64,000 nucleotides of DNA from Spirosoma telluris (GCA_003259005.1 QLII01000001.1:2186501-2250500); one strand, 5' to 3'. Counted from the stretch's first letter, positions 28,401-37,500 are shown. Notes: a model not told the origin generated them from the letters alone. Program-made: numbers and translations.

Positions 28401-28516
28401 GTCATTTGCTACGCGTCATTGGTGGTCATTTATGCTTAATAAGTTGTCATCTATATCTCGGCACCCAATGACAAGCAATGACCATGAATGACCACTAATG
28501 ACGCGTAGCAAATGAC
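28401..28516. repeat. Inverted repeat, AATGAC family, overlapping a stop codon
   Basis: Arms 28401-28433 and 28484-28516 match over 33 bases with two mismatches (core GCTACGCGTCATT). The loop also contains AATGAC words. The right arm ends on the first base of the stop codon of the nucleoside-hydrolase-like gene. Related to 1187-1252. Confidence 0.88.
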
Positions 28517-29559
28517 TACTGACCATTCAGAAGTTCTAGTTTGGCGAAAAAATCAGCGAACATCAGATTTGTATCCAGGTGCGTATACACCCGAATTGGT
28601 CTTCCTGTGTGGTTATGGGCATAGGTTCCTGCCAGATTGATGCGAGGAGCCTGCCGAACTACATACTGACTCGACGAAGGGTCTGCCTCAAACGACGACT
28701 GAAGGGCCGTGAGCAGCACCAGCGGGCTATCGCCCAGAATGTAGGTTTCGCCAATATTGATAAATCGCTGAATCCTTGCCATTAACGTCTCTAACGTTCC
28801 ACTCAGGTAAGCACCAATCTGGCCACGTGGTTTCACTTTTGTCAGCAGTTGGGCATATGATAGCAGGCACTGCCGGTAAACGTTTCGGGGTATTTGCCAC
28901 AAAGGCAGAGAAGACCGGTTGAAGACAGCCCGAGCAGCCGCCTGATCAATGTTCAGATTGTACTCAACCTCCGAATAACCCGGTGGAGGAAGGGCTAACT
29001 CACTGTATTCAGGACCACCAATCCAAACGAGGGTCAGCTTGTTGGCAATCTGAGGATTGGTGAGCGCAGCCGACGCAATTTCAGTAAGTCCAGCCCCGCA
29101 AACCACGTAAAGAGGTGTTTTCGTGTCGGTACGTAATGCTTCCTGGATGATGAAGTTCACGGCTTCGTTTTTTACAGGCGTACTGTCATTCACCATCGCC
29201 GTATTCGACCCAGCAAAAACGGGAATCGTTTTAGTCACCTTCATGGTTTGTAGCACTTCCCGCGCTTTTTTGGCAGCATTATCAGCCTGTGTTTTCGAGG
29301 GGTCGAAGCCATCACGAGCATTTAAATGTGAGCCGATAATGGCCCGAATCTCCACTGAGGGAGACATCAGTAAATGGGCTAATTGGAACAGGCCGTCTGG
29401 ATCTCCACTGAAATCGTTATCCACGATGACACGCATACGGGGTTCCACAGCCGCTACCCCCTTCGGTTGGCCGAAAGCAGCGAATGAGGTTATCAGGCTA
29501 AGGGACATACTCAGGCCAAAGCTCCATAGTCGAAAATTCATTGTTTCTACTTTTTTCAT
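28516..29559 (-). CDS. Secreted nucleoside-hydrolase-like protein
   Basis: About 347 residues from ATG 29559; the open frame continues upstream to 29598, directly against the previous stop, but the signal peptide (FGLSMSLSLITSFAAFGQ) supports this start or the next Met. The domain is an inosine-uridine nucleoside hydrolase fold: M-R-V-I-V-D-N-D-F-S-G-D-P-D-G (Asp47, 49, 53, 55) is a variant of the usual D-x-D-x-G-x-D-D calcium site, followed by A-G-S-N-T-A-M and L-V-W-I-G-G-P-E-Y. Most nucleoside hydrolases are cytoplasmic; this one is exported. It may cleave an N- or O-glycoside in the periplasm to free a pentose. Placed between the two transketolase subunit genes. Confidence 0.8.
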   Translation of the reverse strand: MKKVETMNFRLWSFGLSMSLSLITSFAAFGQPKGVAAVEPRMRVIVDNDFSGDPDGLFQLAHLLMSPSVEIRAIIGSHLNARDGFDPSKTQADNAAKKAREVLQTMKVTKTIPVFAGSNTAMVNDSTPVKNEAVNFIIQEALRTDTKTPLYVVCGAGLTEIASAALTNPQIANKLTLVWIGGPEYSELALPPPGYSEVEYNLNIDQAAARAVFNRSSLPLWQIPRNVYRQCLLSYAQLLTKVKPRGQIGAYLSGTLETLMARIQRFINIGETYILGDSPLVLLTALQSSFEADPSSSQYVVRQAPRINLAGTYAHNHTGRPIRVYTHLDTNLMFADFFAKLELLNGQ

Positions 29560-29598
29560 TGATTTTTTATTCACCGCACCAGCGGCCTGGCTAATCAC

Positions 29599-30408
29599 TC
29601 ATTCACTCAATTCAGCCAGTGCCTGTTCGTACTGCTCTTTGTTAGGTACTCCATGGTGCCACTTTAACTGGTTTTCCATATAGCTGATGCCTTTCCCTTT
29701 TATGGTATTGGCAATGATCAGACTAGGCTTTCCGGGTTCGAAGGGCAGTGCCTTAAACGCGTCCGTAAGCGCCTGAAAGTCATGTCCATCTACCTGACGA
29801 ACCGACCAGCCAAACGCTTCAAACTTCTTGTCGAGGGGATCGGTGCTGCACACATCGGCGGTTGGTCCCGAAATCTGCAAGGTATTCTTATCAACGATAG
29901 CGCAGAGGTTATCGAGCTTATAATGCGACGCTAACAAAGCCGCTTCCCAGTTAGAGCCTTCCGGTAGTTCACCATCGCCCAATAGGGTAAACACCCGGTA
30001 CGTCAGACCATCAAGTTTTGCCGATATGGCCGTTCCGACGCTTAACGACATCCCATGCCCCAATGATCCTGTATTCTGCTCAACACCAGCCACTTTCCTG
30101 GTCGGGTGACCAATGTAATGGGACTTGTATTTGCACAAGGTTTCCAGGTCTGATTGCGGAAAAAAGCCTTTATCAGCCAGCACGACGTAGAGTGCTTCAA
30201 CGGTGTGGCCTTTGCTCTGAATGTATCTATCGCGTGTGGGTGATTTAGCTGTTTCAGGGGTGACGTTTAGAACGTTATTATACAGCACATTCAGGATATC
30301 GATACAGGATAAACTACCGCCCGTATGCCCAGCGTTTGCACCCACAATATACTTGAGAATATTCCGGCGATACAATACCGACTTTTTGGCTAATTCATTG
30401 ACTGTCAT
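29599..30408 (-). CDS. Transketolase N-terminal subunit (AptA-like candidate)
   Basis: 269 residues: the thiamine-diphosphate-binding domain. G-H-T-G-G-S (His28), S-K-G-H-T-V-E-A (His68), G-S-L-G-H-G-M-S-L-S-V-G (His118), and the TPP motif G-D-G-E-L-P-E-G-S-N-W-E-A (144-156) with Asn167. K-G-K-G-I-S-Y-M-E and W-H-H-G close the domain. Length is normal for split-transketolase subunits. It is the first gene after the inverted repeat at 30423 and precedes the nucleoside-hydrolase-like gene. See the C-subunit for the proposed role. Confidence 0.9.
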   Translation of the reverse strand: MTVNELAKKSVLYRRNILKYIVGANAGHTGGSLSCIDILNVLYNNVLNVTPETAKSPTRDRYIQSKGHTVEALYVVLADKGFFPQSDLETLCKYKSHYIGHPTRKVAGVEQNTGSLGHGMSLSVGTAISAKLDGLTYRVFTLLGDGELPEGSNWEAALLASHYKLDNLCAIVDKNTLQISGPTADVCSTDPLDKKFEAFGWSVRQVDGHDFQALTDAFKALPFEPGKPSLIIANTIKGKGISYMENQLKWHHGVPNKEQYEQALAELSE

Positions 30409-30422
30409 AGTTATAAATTTTA

Positions 30423-30500
30423 GTTTCTATTGCTTCTGTAGATTCTTGGCCGTAAGCTTTCAAAGTCAATAGAATCAATAGAATCCACAGAAACAATAGA
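30423..30500. repeat. Inverted repeat, GATTCT family
   Basis: Imperfect arms near 30423-30447 and 30480-30500 (GTTTCTATTG...TAGATTCTT against its complement, a few transitions). Between DUF1593 paralogue B and the transketolase N-subunit. Confidence 0.65.
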
Positions 30501-30503
30501 TGA

Positions 30504-31987
30504 CTACTTCGGAGAAACCTGCACAATTACCCGTTTGTAGCGTGTTAAAGCTGGCGTTCCTTTATCTGTCACTTTCAGAATGAAATGAATGGTTTGGGGA
30601 CTCTCAACCTCGGGTGCTACAACCGTGTGGAGGTTAGCCAGGTTGGGCTGAAAAGGGGCAAACCGGATAATGCCCTTGTAGGTGCCCGCTTCCGGATACT
30701 GGAACCAGTAATAACTCAGCGCATCGCCATCCGGGTCTGAGCTGCCATCAGCATTCAGGCTGAAAATATCCCCCGACTTTACCTTGAGAACGGCCGGGTG
30801 ATTTAGTTTAGGGACTGGCGGATGATTAGCATCCTTATAGTCTTTTACCATCCAGTCCATACGAGCGGCAAAATCGTTCTGAAACTCTTCCCGCCAGCGC
30901 CATAGCGTTACCTGCGTGCTGGTATAACGTGCCGTATCGGCTACTACAGGTCTCCCCCATCGGGACAATTTCATCGGCGAATAGGTATCTTCGGCATTGC
31001 TCCAGATTGGCCGGGTTTCGGGCTCAGCGGTTGGCCCTGTGACGATCTCTCCTCCCTGTGTACGCATAGGACGGCCTGGTTGCTGTGGCTCAGGTTTGGG
31101 CGTATACAACTCATAACGGCCACCCCAGCCTCCGTAATTTGGATGCTCTGGATCATTTAGTCCATTGGGAATCAGGCCCAAAAAGGCGGGTGTGTCGCCT
31201 TCCATCCCATACGCAACATCGGGGTATTCGGCTCCCAACGGGCCATGTCCTTGCTGAATATGCTGCGTAATCCAATCATTGCTGGTTACTTCGTTATTAG
31301 CACCCGGCATAAAACCAGTTATACCGATCCAGGTAGCATTTCGGTAGTTTCCGCCGGGACTGACAATGAAAAAGACGTCGGGAAAGTTTTTGCGAATCCA
31401 GGGCCGGAATCATCCTGATCAGAGATGGTATAAACGCGTAACTTTTTGTAGAGTTGAGACGCCTGTGCTGCCGATTTCGTTTTCTGAATTTTCCACAGCG
31501 CCTGGGCGAGGCAGTTGGGACCACCCCAGATGGGTAACCAGAGAGGTCGAGGATCTGGTTTTTCCAATAGGCTGATGATCCAGTCCGATCCTTCTGAGTC
31601 TTTGCCCTCACCAACACCTGTCATGCCATAGGTGGCCAGTCCTTTTTTCACTTTCTTCTTTAAATCCGCAGCCCTCGGAAACCCGTTGGCATGTTTCAGC
31701 AGATTCGGCTGGACTTTATTATAGGCATCCAATAGCCTATGAATAGTTTCCGGTGCCACACGATGTCGTTGGTGGGTTGACGTGGTAGCAATCAGACCTT
31801 CAATGTCAAACTCATTAGCATAGGCCAGAAAACGAACCAGCGACTGTGCATCATCGACATCGGCTTCTATGTCCGTGAGCACCAGCACACGCGATTTCGA
31901 GCTTATCTGCGCCACTAAAACGGCAGGCAAACTCGTCAATACCCAGATCAATACGAAACTATTCAGGACCCATTTCATACGAATCAT
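30504..31987 (-). CDS. DUF1593 nucleoside-hydrolase-like secreted protein (paralogue B), frame broken once
   Basis: Signal peptide (LNSFVLIWVLTSLPAVLVAQ), then [33 protein letters not shown] and [12 protein letters not shown], as in paralogue A at 25890-27299. The break is at plus-strand GGG 31401-31403; one added base gives [15 protein letters not shown], and the frame runs on to the C-terminal Ig-like domain (L-N-A-D-G-S-S-D-P-D-G-D-A-L-S-Y-Y-W). Repaired length 494. It has a proline-rich insertion (P-K-P-E-P-Q-Q-P-G-R-P) missing from A. Its start abuts the esterase stop. Probably periplasmic or surface glycoside-cleaving; substrate unknown. Confidence 0.87.
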
Positions 31988-32875
31988 TTATGGCTTTGGC
32001 TTTAATAATCCCTGTTGATTTAGCCAGTCACCGAAGCGCTCAATCCAGGTATCGGTGGGAATATTCTGTTTGTTCATGCCAAAGCCGTGGCCACCTTTGG
32101 CATACATATGTATTTCGACGGGGCGCTTGGCAGTCAGCCATTTGCTATACAAGTCGACCGTGTGGGGAGCCAGATTTAGCTGGTCATCGGATGCGCAGAC
32201 AAGAAACATCGGCGGTGCATCGGGCAACACCTCACTTTGGAGCGCAGTGGGCATATACGCATAAATCGGTGCCACGAAGTCAGGTCGATTGGCTGCGGTG
32301 TAGTTAAACGCCGACGAAGCCGTTACCGTACCGCCCGCCGAAAACCCGATAATGCCAATCCGGCTTGGGTCTAGTTTAAACTCAACTGCATGTTTCCGAA
32401 CATAGGCAATGGCCGACTTACCATCGGCCACGACCAGTGGAATCGTCGCTTTATTTTCGGTCTCCCATTCGGCTTTACGCGGGCCATTCATGCCCGCCAT
32501 CATATCGGCAAAGGGATCGTCGGTGTTAATATGGGCCGTGCGGTATTTTAGCACAAAGGCCGTAACCCCCTTTTTAGCCAGCCATTTCGCCACTTCATTG
32601 CCCTCATTGTCAATAGCTAGGAAATGAAACCCACCACCCGGACAAACAATGACCGACGTTCCATTGGCGACCGAAGGGTCTGGCGAAAAAACCGTAATCG
32701 TTGGATTGACGACATTGAAAACCGTCATCAGCTTGATGGCGTTTTGGTTATTCTTTTTCTCTTCCCAATTCCATTTTTCCGAACCGGGTGCCGGGCCGTC
32801 GTAAATCCGAATTTCTTTCTGTTGGGCCTGAGCCAAACCCGAAAGCAGAACCAGAAACAGGAGGTTTTTTTTCAC
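31988..32875 (-). CDS. Secreted alpha/beta-hydrolase esterase
   Basis: 295 residues. Signal peptide (KKNLLFLVLLSGLAQAQ). The lipase/esterase fold has the oxyanion loop S-V-I-V-C-P-G-G-G-F-H-F (75-85), nucleophile elbow G-F-S-A-G-G (Ser179), acid in C-A-S-D-D-Q-L-N (230/231) and H263 in K-G-G-H-G-F-G-M. This matches the acetylxylan/pectin-type esterases often mis-named xylanase B in Bacteroidota. It would remove acetyl or similar ester groups from the glycan before glycosidase action. It sits 12 bases after the isomerase gene and abuts the DUF1593 gene, so the three are one transcript. Confidence 0.88.
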   Translation of the reverse strand: MKKNLLFLVLLSGLAQAQQKEIRIYDGPAPGSEKWNWEEKKNNQNAIKLMTVFNVVNPTITVFSPDPSVANGTSVIVCPGGGFHFLAIDNEGNEVAKWLAKKGVTAFVLKYRTAHINTDDPFADMMAGMNGPRKAEWETENKATIPLVVADGKSAIAYVRKHAVEFKLDPSRIGIIGFSAGGTVTASSAFNYTAANRPDFVAPIYAYMPTALQSEVLPDAPPMFLVCASDDQLNLAPHTVDLYSKWLTAKRPVEIHMYAKGGHGFGMNKQNIPTDTWIERFGDWLNQQGLLKPKP

Positions 32876-32887
32876 GGATGGTTTGTT

Positions 32888-34336
32888 TTAGGACTGATGA
32901 CTGTAAACCTCCCAACCCATGTAGTTCTCCATCGCTTCTTTAAGAATTCCCGCGGTTTTCGAGGCATTCATCACAACGTGGTGCTCAAATCCATTCCGGC
33001 ATACGTACTGCATCAATCCCTGGAGGTTATCGATCTGAGCCACAGCGCGGTTCCCGAAAGTGTTTAGCGCATCGTCGGTCAAGGCACCTTCGCCAACGTA
33101 GGCTTTTATGATACCTTTCGGATCGTCGGTACTAATGCGCCCGAAGGTAAGTGGAGAGGCTGGTGTACGACCGGCTAAAGCGCCATATGTATTTTCTTCG
33201 CCGACGGTTGTCCCTAAAATGGGGGCCGTACTGATCTCAATATCAGGCAAAAACGATTTTGCCCAGTTGCCGCAGTGGAACAATACACACTTGTTTTCAT
33301 CATCGGCGTAGTTGTTGTTCCAATCAACCAGGGCGCTTGGCGAACCCGACGCCAGTTGCATGGCGTACATGCTCAACGTACCCGTCACATCGACTTCGCA
33401 GGCACTGGGGAGCATATTCTCGCTCATGATGCTCATGCTTGTGCAGACGTTACAACCGTAATTCTGCTGAAGCGATGTCCAGCACTGAATCGCCGTAGCA
33501 TCCAGCGAATGTTCGGTCATGAACTCATTCAGCACCACGTCTAACTTGGCGATCTGAACGAGCTTATCATCCGGTGTCCGACCCGTAGGTGTGTACGCCT
33601 TGATGGCATCGAGCCGGTCTTTGACCGACTGATCAGCGGCAGTTAATTTATTGGCGTTACCCAAAATCTGTGATAAATCGACGGTTACGACCGAAATGCC
33701 ATTTCGCTGGAGGATTTTCTCACTGTAGCGAACCGTATTAAACCCGCCGGGACGAGCACCGATGGCCCCAATTCGGACGTTCCGCAAGCCTTTTACTACT
33801 CGGCAGGTGGCCATGAAGTTGAGCAGGTCGGTGTGGAAACTCGGGTCTGACGGATGCACAACATGCTTGGTGGTCAGCGAGTATTTAATCCCGAATTGGT
33901 AGAAATTATTGCAAACCGAGATTTTACCACACCACGCATCCCGCCGACGCGCTACGTCCAGGCGATTCAAATCATCGGGATAGGCCTGAACAAGTACCGG
34001 AACATCCAGACGCGCCCATTTTAGCGTCTCGGCAATCCCCTTTTCATCACCAAAGTTGGGCAGCACAACCAGAATACCCATGATTTCATCGGCATGTTTA
34101 CGGAACAGTTCAGCGCATTTCTGCGCTTCCTGAAACGTTTCCACACCACCAAGCTTCGTTGTCGATTCATCCAGCATAATGGGTTTAACACCCGCTTTCT
34201 GAAAGGCTTCCAGTAGATCGGCCCGGCATTCGCCAACTAATTTGTCGGGAAAGAAGTCCCGGTTACCAATAATAACGCCTAAGGTGATGGGGTACTTGGC
34301 TTTACGCTCATGGTTTAGAAGATCGCTATACGTCAA
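32888..34336 (-). CDS. L-fucose/L-arabinose isomerase-family protein
   Basis: 482 residues, cytoplasmic. The fold is of the FucI/AraA superfamily: N-terminal I-T-L-G-V-I-I-G-N-R-D-F-F-P, the second Rossmann domain with L-V-V-L-P-N-F-G-D-E-K-G-I-A-E-T and P-V-L-V-Q-A-Y-P-D-D, then R-I-G-A-I-G-A-R-P-G-G-F-N-T-V-R-Y-S-E-K, and C-terminal M-L-P-S-A-C-E-V-D-V-T-G-T-L-S-M-Y carrying the metal-binding Glu/Asp pair, with C-L-F-H-C-G-N-W as the expected His. It should interconvert an aldose and a ketose with Mn. It is the promoter-proximal gene of the catabolic run, with a good promoter at 34378-34407. Many annotated members have no known substrate. Confidence 0.85.
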   Translation of the reverse strand: MTYSDLLNHERKAKYPITLGVIIGNRDFFPDKLVGECRADLLEAFQKAGVKPIMLDESTTKLGGVETFQEAQKCAELFRKHADEIMGILVVLPNFGDEKGIAETLKWARLDVPVLVQAYPDDLNRLDVARRRDAWCGKISVCNNFYQFGIKYSLTTKHVVHPSDPSFHTDLLNFMATCRVVKGLRNVRIGAIGARPGGFNTVRYSEKILQRNGISVVTVDLSQILGNANKLTAADQSVKDRLDAIKAYTPTGRTPDDKLVQIAKLDVVLNEFMTEHSLDATAIQCWTSLQQNYGCNVCTSMSIMSENMLPSACEVDVTGTLSMYAMQLASGSPSALVDWNNNYADDENKCVLFHCGNWAKSFLPDIEISTAPILGTTVGEENTYGALAGRTPASPLTFGRISTDDPKGIIKAYVGEGALTDDALNTFGNRAVAQIDNLQGLMQYVCRNGFEHHVVMNASKTAGILKEAMENYMGWEVYSHQS

Positions 34337-34377
34337 TTCGATAGCTAGTTGACTTGTAGTTCATCTAGCCATTCAGA

Positions 34378-34407
34378 CAAAGGTAAAAACAATAAATAAA
34401 AAACAAA
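34378..34407 (-). promoter_or_regulatory. Promoter of the catabolic operon
   Basis: On the minus strand, TACCTTTG (34385-34378) fits TAnnTTTG exactly, and TTTG (34407-34404) is the -33 element with an 18-base spacer. The isomerase ATG at 34336 is about 35 bases beyond the predicted transcription start. Confidence 0.6.
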
Positions 34408-34575
34408 AGAAAGAAAAAGTAAATATACTGTGATTATAAACTTCCCGAAAGGTTTAAACTTTCAGGAAACTTACTAGATTTAAGCAGGTAAAAGTAGTAT
34501 AAATCTAAGTCAAAGTCAGCAGAAATCCATTTATTTAGTGTTATATATAGCTTCAATTTAAAAATAGCACGATTA

Positions 34576-34609
34576 TTTTCGTTTACTTTCTAAATGGTCG
34601 CTACTTTTG
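34576..34609 (+). promoter_or_regulatory. Promoter of the GH78-like gene
   Basis: TTTTCG (34576-34581), a 20-base spacer and TACTTTTG (34602-34609) fit the Bacteroidota -33/-7 pattern, 30 bases before the ATG at 34640. Confidence 0.5.
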
Positions 34610-34639
34610 CGTTTCTGTCTCGTCCTCCAACTCGTACAC

Positions 34640-36801
34640 ATGAAAAAAGTCTTTTCGTTCGTCTGCCTACTCTTTTTGTTCATTTCGCCTGGTTTCGCGC
34701 AGAAACAGGCTACCTGGATCTGGTATCCGGGGGATTTTGAGATCTGGTTAGGCAACAACATGCAGAACCGACGCACCGAACGAGGTACGTTCCTCCCTCC
34801 TTTCTGGAAGCTGGACAGTCACTACAACCTGATCGACTTCCACAAGGACTTTGATCTGGCGCAAGCCGAAGAGGTAGATCTGTTTGTGGAGGGTAAATAC
34901 AATGTTAAGATCGACGGGAAGGCGTTTTCAGGATACCCAAAGCGGATTACGGTACCGGCCGGAAAGCATAAAGTGAGCCTGAAGGTTTTCTGTCAGGATC
35001 GCGTTCCGGCTATTTATGTTCGCGGTCAAAACGTAATCTCAGATGCTACCTGGCTAGTGACGTTTGAGGATAAAGAATGGATTGATGAAACCGGCAAAGC
35101 CTCTGATCAGTCAGGGACGACCTGGCTCAAAGCTGGCTCTTGGAATTTTATTGACCCACAACTGCCACCCTCCAAATTTAAGCTAAATACCAAGGAATTA
35201 GACCCCGTGAAGGTGGACAAAAAAGCGGGTTCCCTCCTACTTGACTTCGGCAAAGAAACATTCGGGTTTATCAAGCTGAAAGGCTTGTCGGGCAAGGGAA
35301 ACGTCATGATTTATTACGGCGAATCGCAGGAGGAAGCGCTCGCTACGGCCACCTGTGAAACGACTGATAATCTGCAAATTAACCAGGCTCAGAAACGTGA
35401 TTCGACCATGGAACTAACCAAGGCGTTTCGGTATGTGAATATCCAGTTCGACGGGAGTGTGTCAATGGATGGCGTTTCAATGCTCTACGAATACCTGCCC
35501 GTTGCCGATCGAGGGAGTTTTCGGTGTTCTGATGAGCAAATCAACAAGATTTACGACGTAGCGGCCTATACGCTTCACCTGAATACCCGCGAGTTTTTCA
35601 TCGACGGCATCAAACGCGACCGCTGGATCTGGTCGGGCGATGCCGCGCAGAGTTACCTGATGAATTACTACCTGCTGTTCGACTCGCCTTCAGTAACGCG
35701 AACCTTGCTGGCCTTACGCGGAAAAGACCCCGTTACGAGCCACATCAATACTATTATGGACTACACATTTTACTGGTTCATAGGCATTTACGACTATTAT
35801 CAATACACGGGCGACAAAACCTTTATCCAGCAGTTTTACCCCCGTATGCAGAGTCTGATGGACTACTGCCTATCGCGCCGGAACAAAAATGGACTACTGG
35901 AAGGCCTCGCGGGTGACTGGGTGTTCATTGACTGGGCCGATGGCTTGAGCAAAAAAGGCGAAGTCAGTTTTGAGCAGTTACTGTTTGCCCGAAGTTTGGA
36001 AACGATGGCTCTCTGCGCCACCATTGTAAACGACACCCCCAACGCGACAAAGTACAATCAGCTGGCCGCCGACGTAAAGGGCAAACTATTCAGTGCCTAT
36101 TGGAATGAGAGCAAACATGCGCTCGTCCACAGCCGGATTGACGGTGTCCCTACAGACAACGTGACGCGCTACGCCAACATGTTCGCCATCTTTTTCAATT
36201 ACCTGGATGAGTCCCAAAAACAGGCCGTTAAGCAACATGTTTTACTGAATCCGAATGTCCCAAAATTACCACGCCCTACATGCGCTTCTACGAACTCGAA
36301 GCCCTTTGCGCCCTCGGTGAGCAAACCTACGTGACTAAAGAAATCAAGGATTACTGGGGTGGTATGCTAAACCTAGGAGCGACCTCCTTCTGGGAAGAAT
36401 ACAATCCGTCGAAAAAAGGCGCTGAGCATTACGCGATGTATGGGCGCGACTTCGGCAAAAGCCTTTGTCACGCCTGGGGAGCCAGCCCCATTTACCTGCT
36501 CGGCAAATACTACCTGGGCGTAAAACCAACCTCACCCGCCTACGCGACTTATTTGATTGAGCCTCAGCTCGGCGGTTTGCAATGGATTGACGGCAAAGTC
36601 CCCACGCCTGACGGTGATGTCAGTGTGTATTGCAGCGCGAAGGAAATCAAGGTAACGGGAGCCGCTGGAGTTGGGACGCTTCGGTTTAAAAGCAAGGCCA
36701 AACCCGTTTGTAAGCAGGGTGACGTTCGTTCGGTGAGTGCCGGACTGTATGAGCTGACGGTGGAGAAGGGGAAAAGTTATGTGGTGAGTTATAAACTGTA
36801 A
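34640..36801 (+). CDS. GH78-like alpha-L-rhamnosidase, frame broken once
   Basis: Signal peptide (KKVFSFVCLLFLFISPGFAQ). N-terminal beta-sandwich domains run to about residue 300, then the six-hairpin catalytic barrel begins with R-C-S-D-E-Q-I-N-K-I-Y-D. The catalytic-acid loop reads D-G-I-K-R-D-R-W-I-W-S-G-D, a variant of the GH78 motif D-x-x-x-R-D-E-R-x-x-W-x-G-D, in which the Glu after Arg-Asp is absent. The frame is lost at AAAA 36262-36265; one more A joins N-V-P-K to I-T-T-P-Y-M-R-F-Y-E-L-E, giving 720 residues. It starts at ATG 34640; an upstream in-frame Met at 34607 lies within the promoter. It probably releases a terminal rhamnose or similar sugar; some GH78-like proteins act on other sugars. 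Confidence 0.85.
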
Positions 36802-36810
36802 CGCTATTAC

Positions 36811-36935
36811 TTACTGGCAGCAAGTTTTTGTTGAATATCGTTTACAAATTCAACAGGAACGCCTACAATGTCAGCGATTTGCTCAGTACTCAATGATAGC
36901 TTTATCAGTAAGTTTTTCACAATCCGTTCTAACGA
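36811..36935 (-). pseudogene. C-terminal remnant of an unidentified gene
   Basis: A 40-residue open frame with no start codon: R-I-V-K-N-L-L-I-K-L, then S-L-S-T-E-Q-I-A-D-I-V-G-V-P-V-E-F-V. This is the typical end of Rpn/transposase-like or small HTH-tail proteins in Bacteroidota. The frame closes upstream at 36936-36938. Just upstream (about 36890-37050) another startless frame has a membrane segment (IGFVVGLTGFLFLFKLIVL). The 315 bases between 36802 and 37116 contain nothing else convincing. Confidence 0.35.
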
Positions 36936-37116
36936 CTATGCCCGGAGCTAGCTCATCTTCAGGTGGGACATGATCAAGGACGATTAGTTTAAACAGGAAG
37001 AGAAAGCCAGTTAGACCGACGACAAAACCAATAAGTACACTTGCTTTGCATAGCTAGTAAAGTTTATGTGTTATTCTGACATCAAGCCTAGTTGGCGTTC
37101 TCCTGACATTTAAACC

Positions 37117-37407
37117 CTAACTTCCGGCAATTGGAGACCCGAAAATACCGACCGCCAGTTCTATCCAGATAAGGAGCAGCATTACCACAATAGCTGCACA
37201 CAGCGCGATTCGATACTTCACGGTGGTTACCGTTCTCAAAACAAGCTCAATCAGGAGACCCGTTCCGAGTAGTAGAACACCCGCAACGACAAAATCGGAT
37301 AGCGTCCAGTTCACTTCATTCGTGAACTGCATCGCGATGAATGGAATGAGCAAAAGCGTTGCCACTACTAACAAAATGCTGGTAAGCCGTTGGTTCTTAA
37401 TAGCCAT
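37117..37407 (-). CDS. Small three-span membrane protein
   Basis: 96 residues: spans at about 10-26, 36-55 and 67-88 (YRIALCAAIVVMLLLIWIEL) with a W-T-L-S-D-F loop. The final G-I-F-G-S-P-I-A-G-S tail recurs, from memory, in a widespread Bacteroidota membrane protein family of unknown function. No signal for co-transcription with the flanking genes. Confidence 0.55.
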   Translation of the reverse strand: MAIKNQRLTSILLVVATLLLIPFIAMQFTNEVNWTLSDFVVAGVLLLGTGLLIELVLRTVTTVKYRIALCAAIVVMLLLIWIELAVGIFGSPIAGS

Positions 37408-37500
37408 GTCTGTTCTGTTTTATATTGTGCGAACAAAATTACCAAAGAACTTTGTATTACAAAGTAAATGAACAAAAAAATTAGACCAATAGACTTTCTC

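Larger units (their letters stand above)
34337..34639. other. Divergent control region between catabolic and glycosidase operons
   Basis: 303 AT-rich bases without a gene. It holds one promoter for each direction (34378-34407 minus; 34576-34609 plus) and an imperfect hairpin near 34438-34473 built from ACTTCCCGAAAG and CTTTCAGGAAAC, related to the stem-loop at 63187-63231. The two operons are probably co-regulated from here; no operator dyad was identified. Confidence 0.5.

Noticed and set aside
29123..29683. 186-codon plus-strand open frame over the nucleoside-hydrolase-like gene
   Set aside because: Long only because the real gene lacks complementary stops; no domain, and the minus-strand protein has family motifs.
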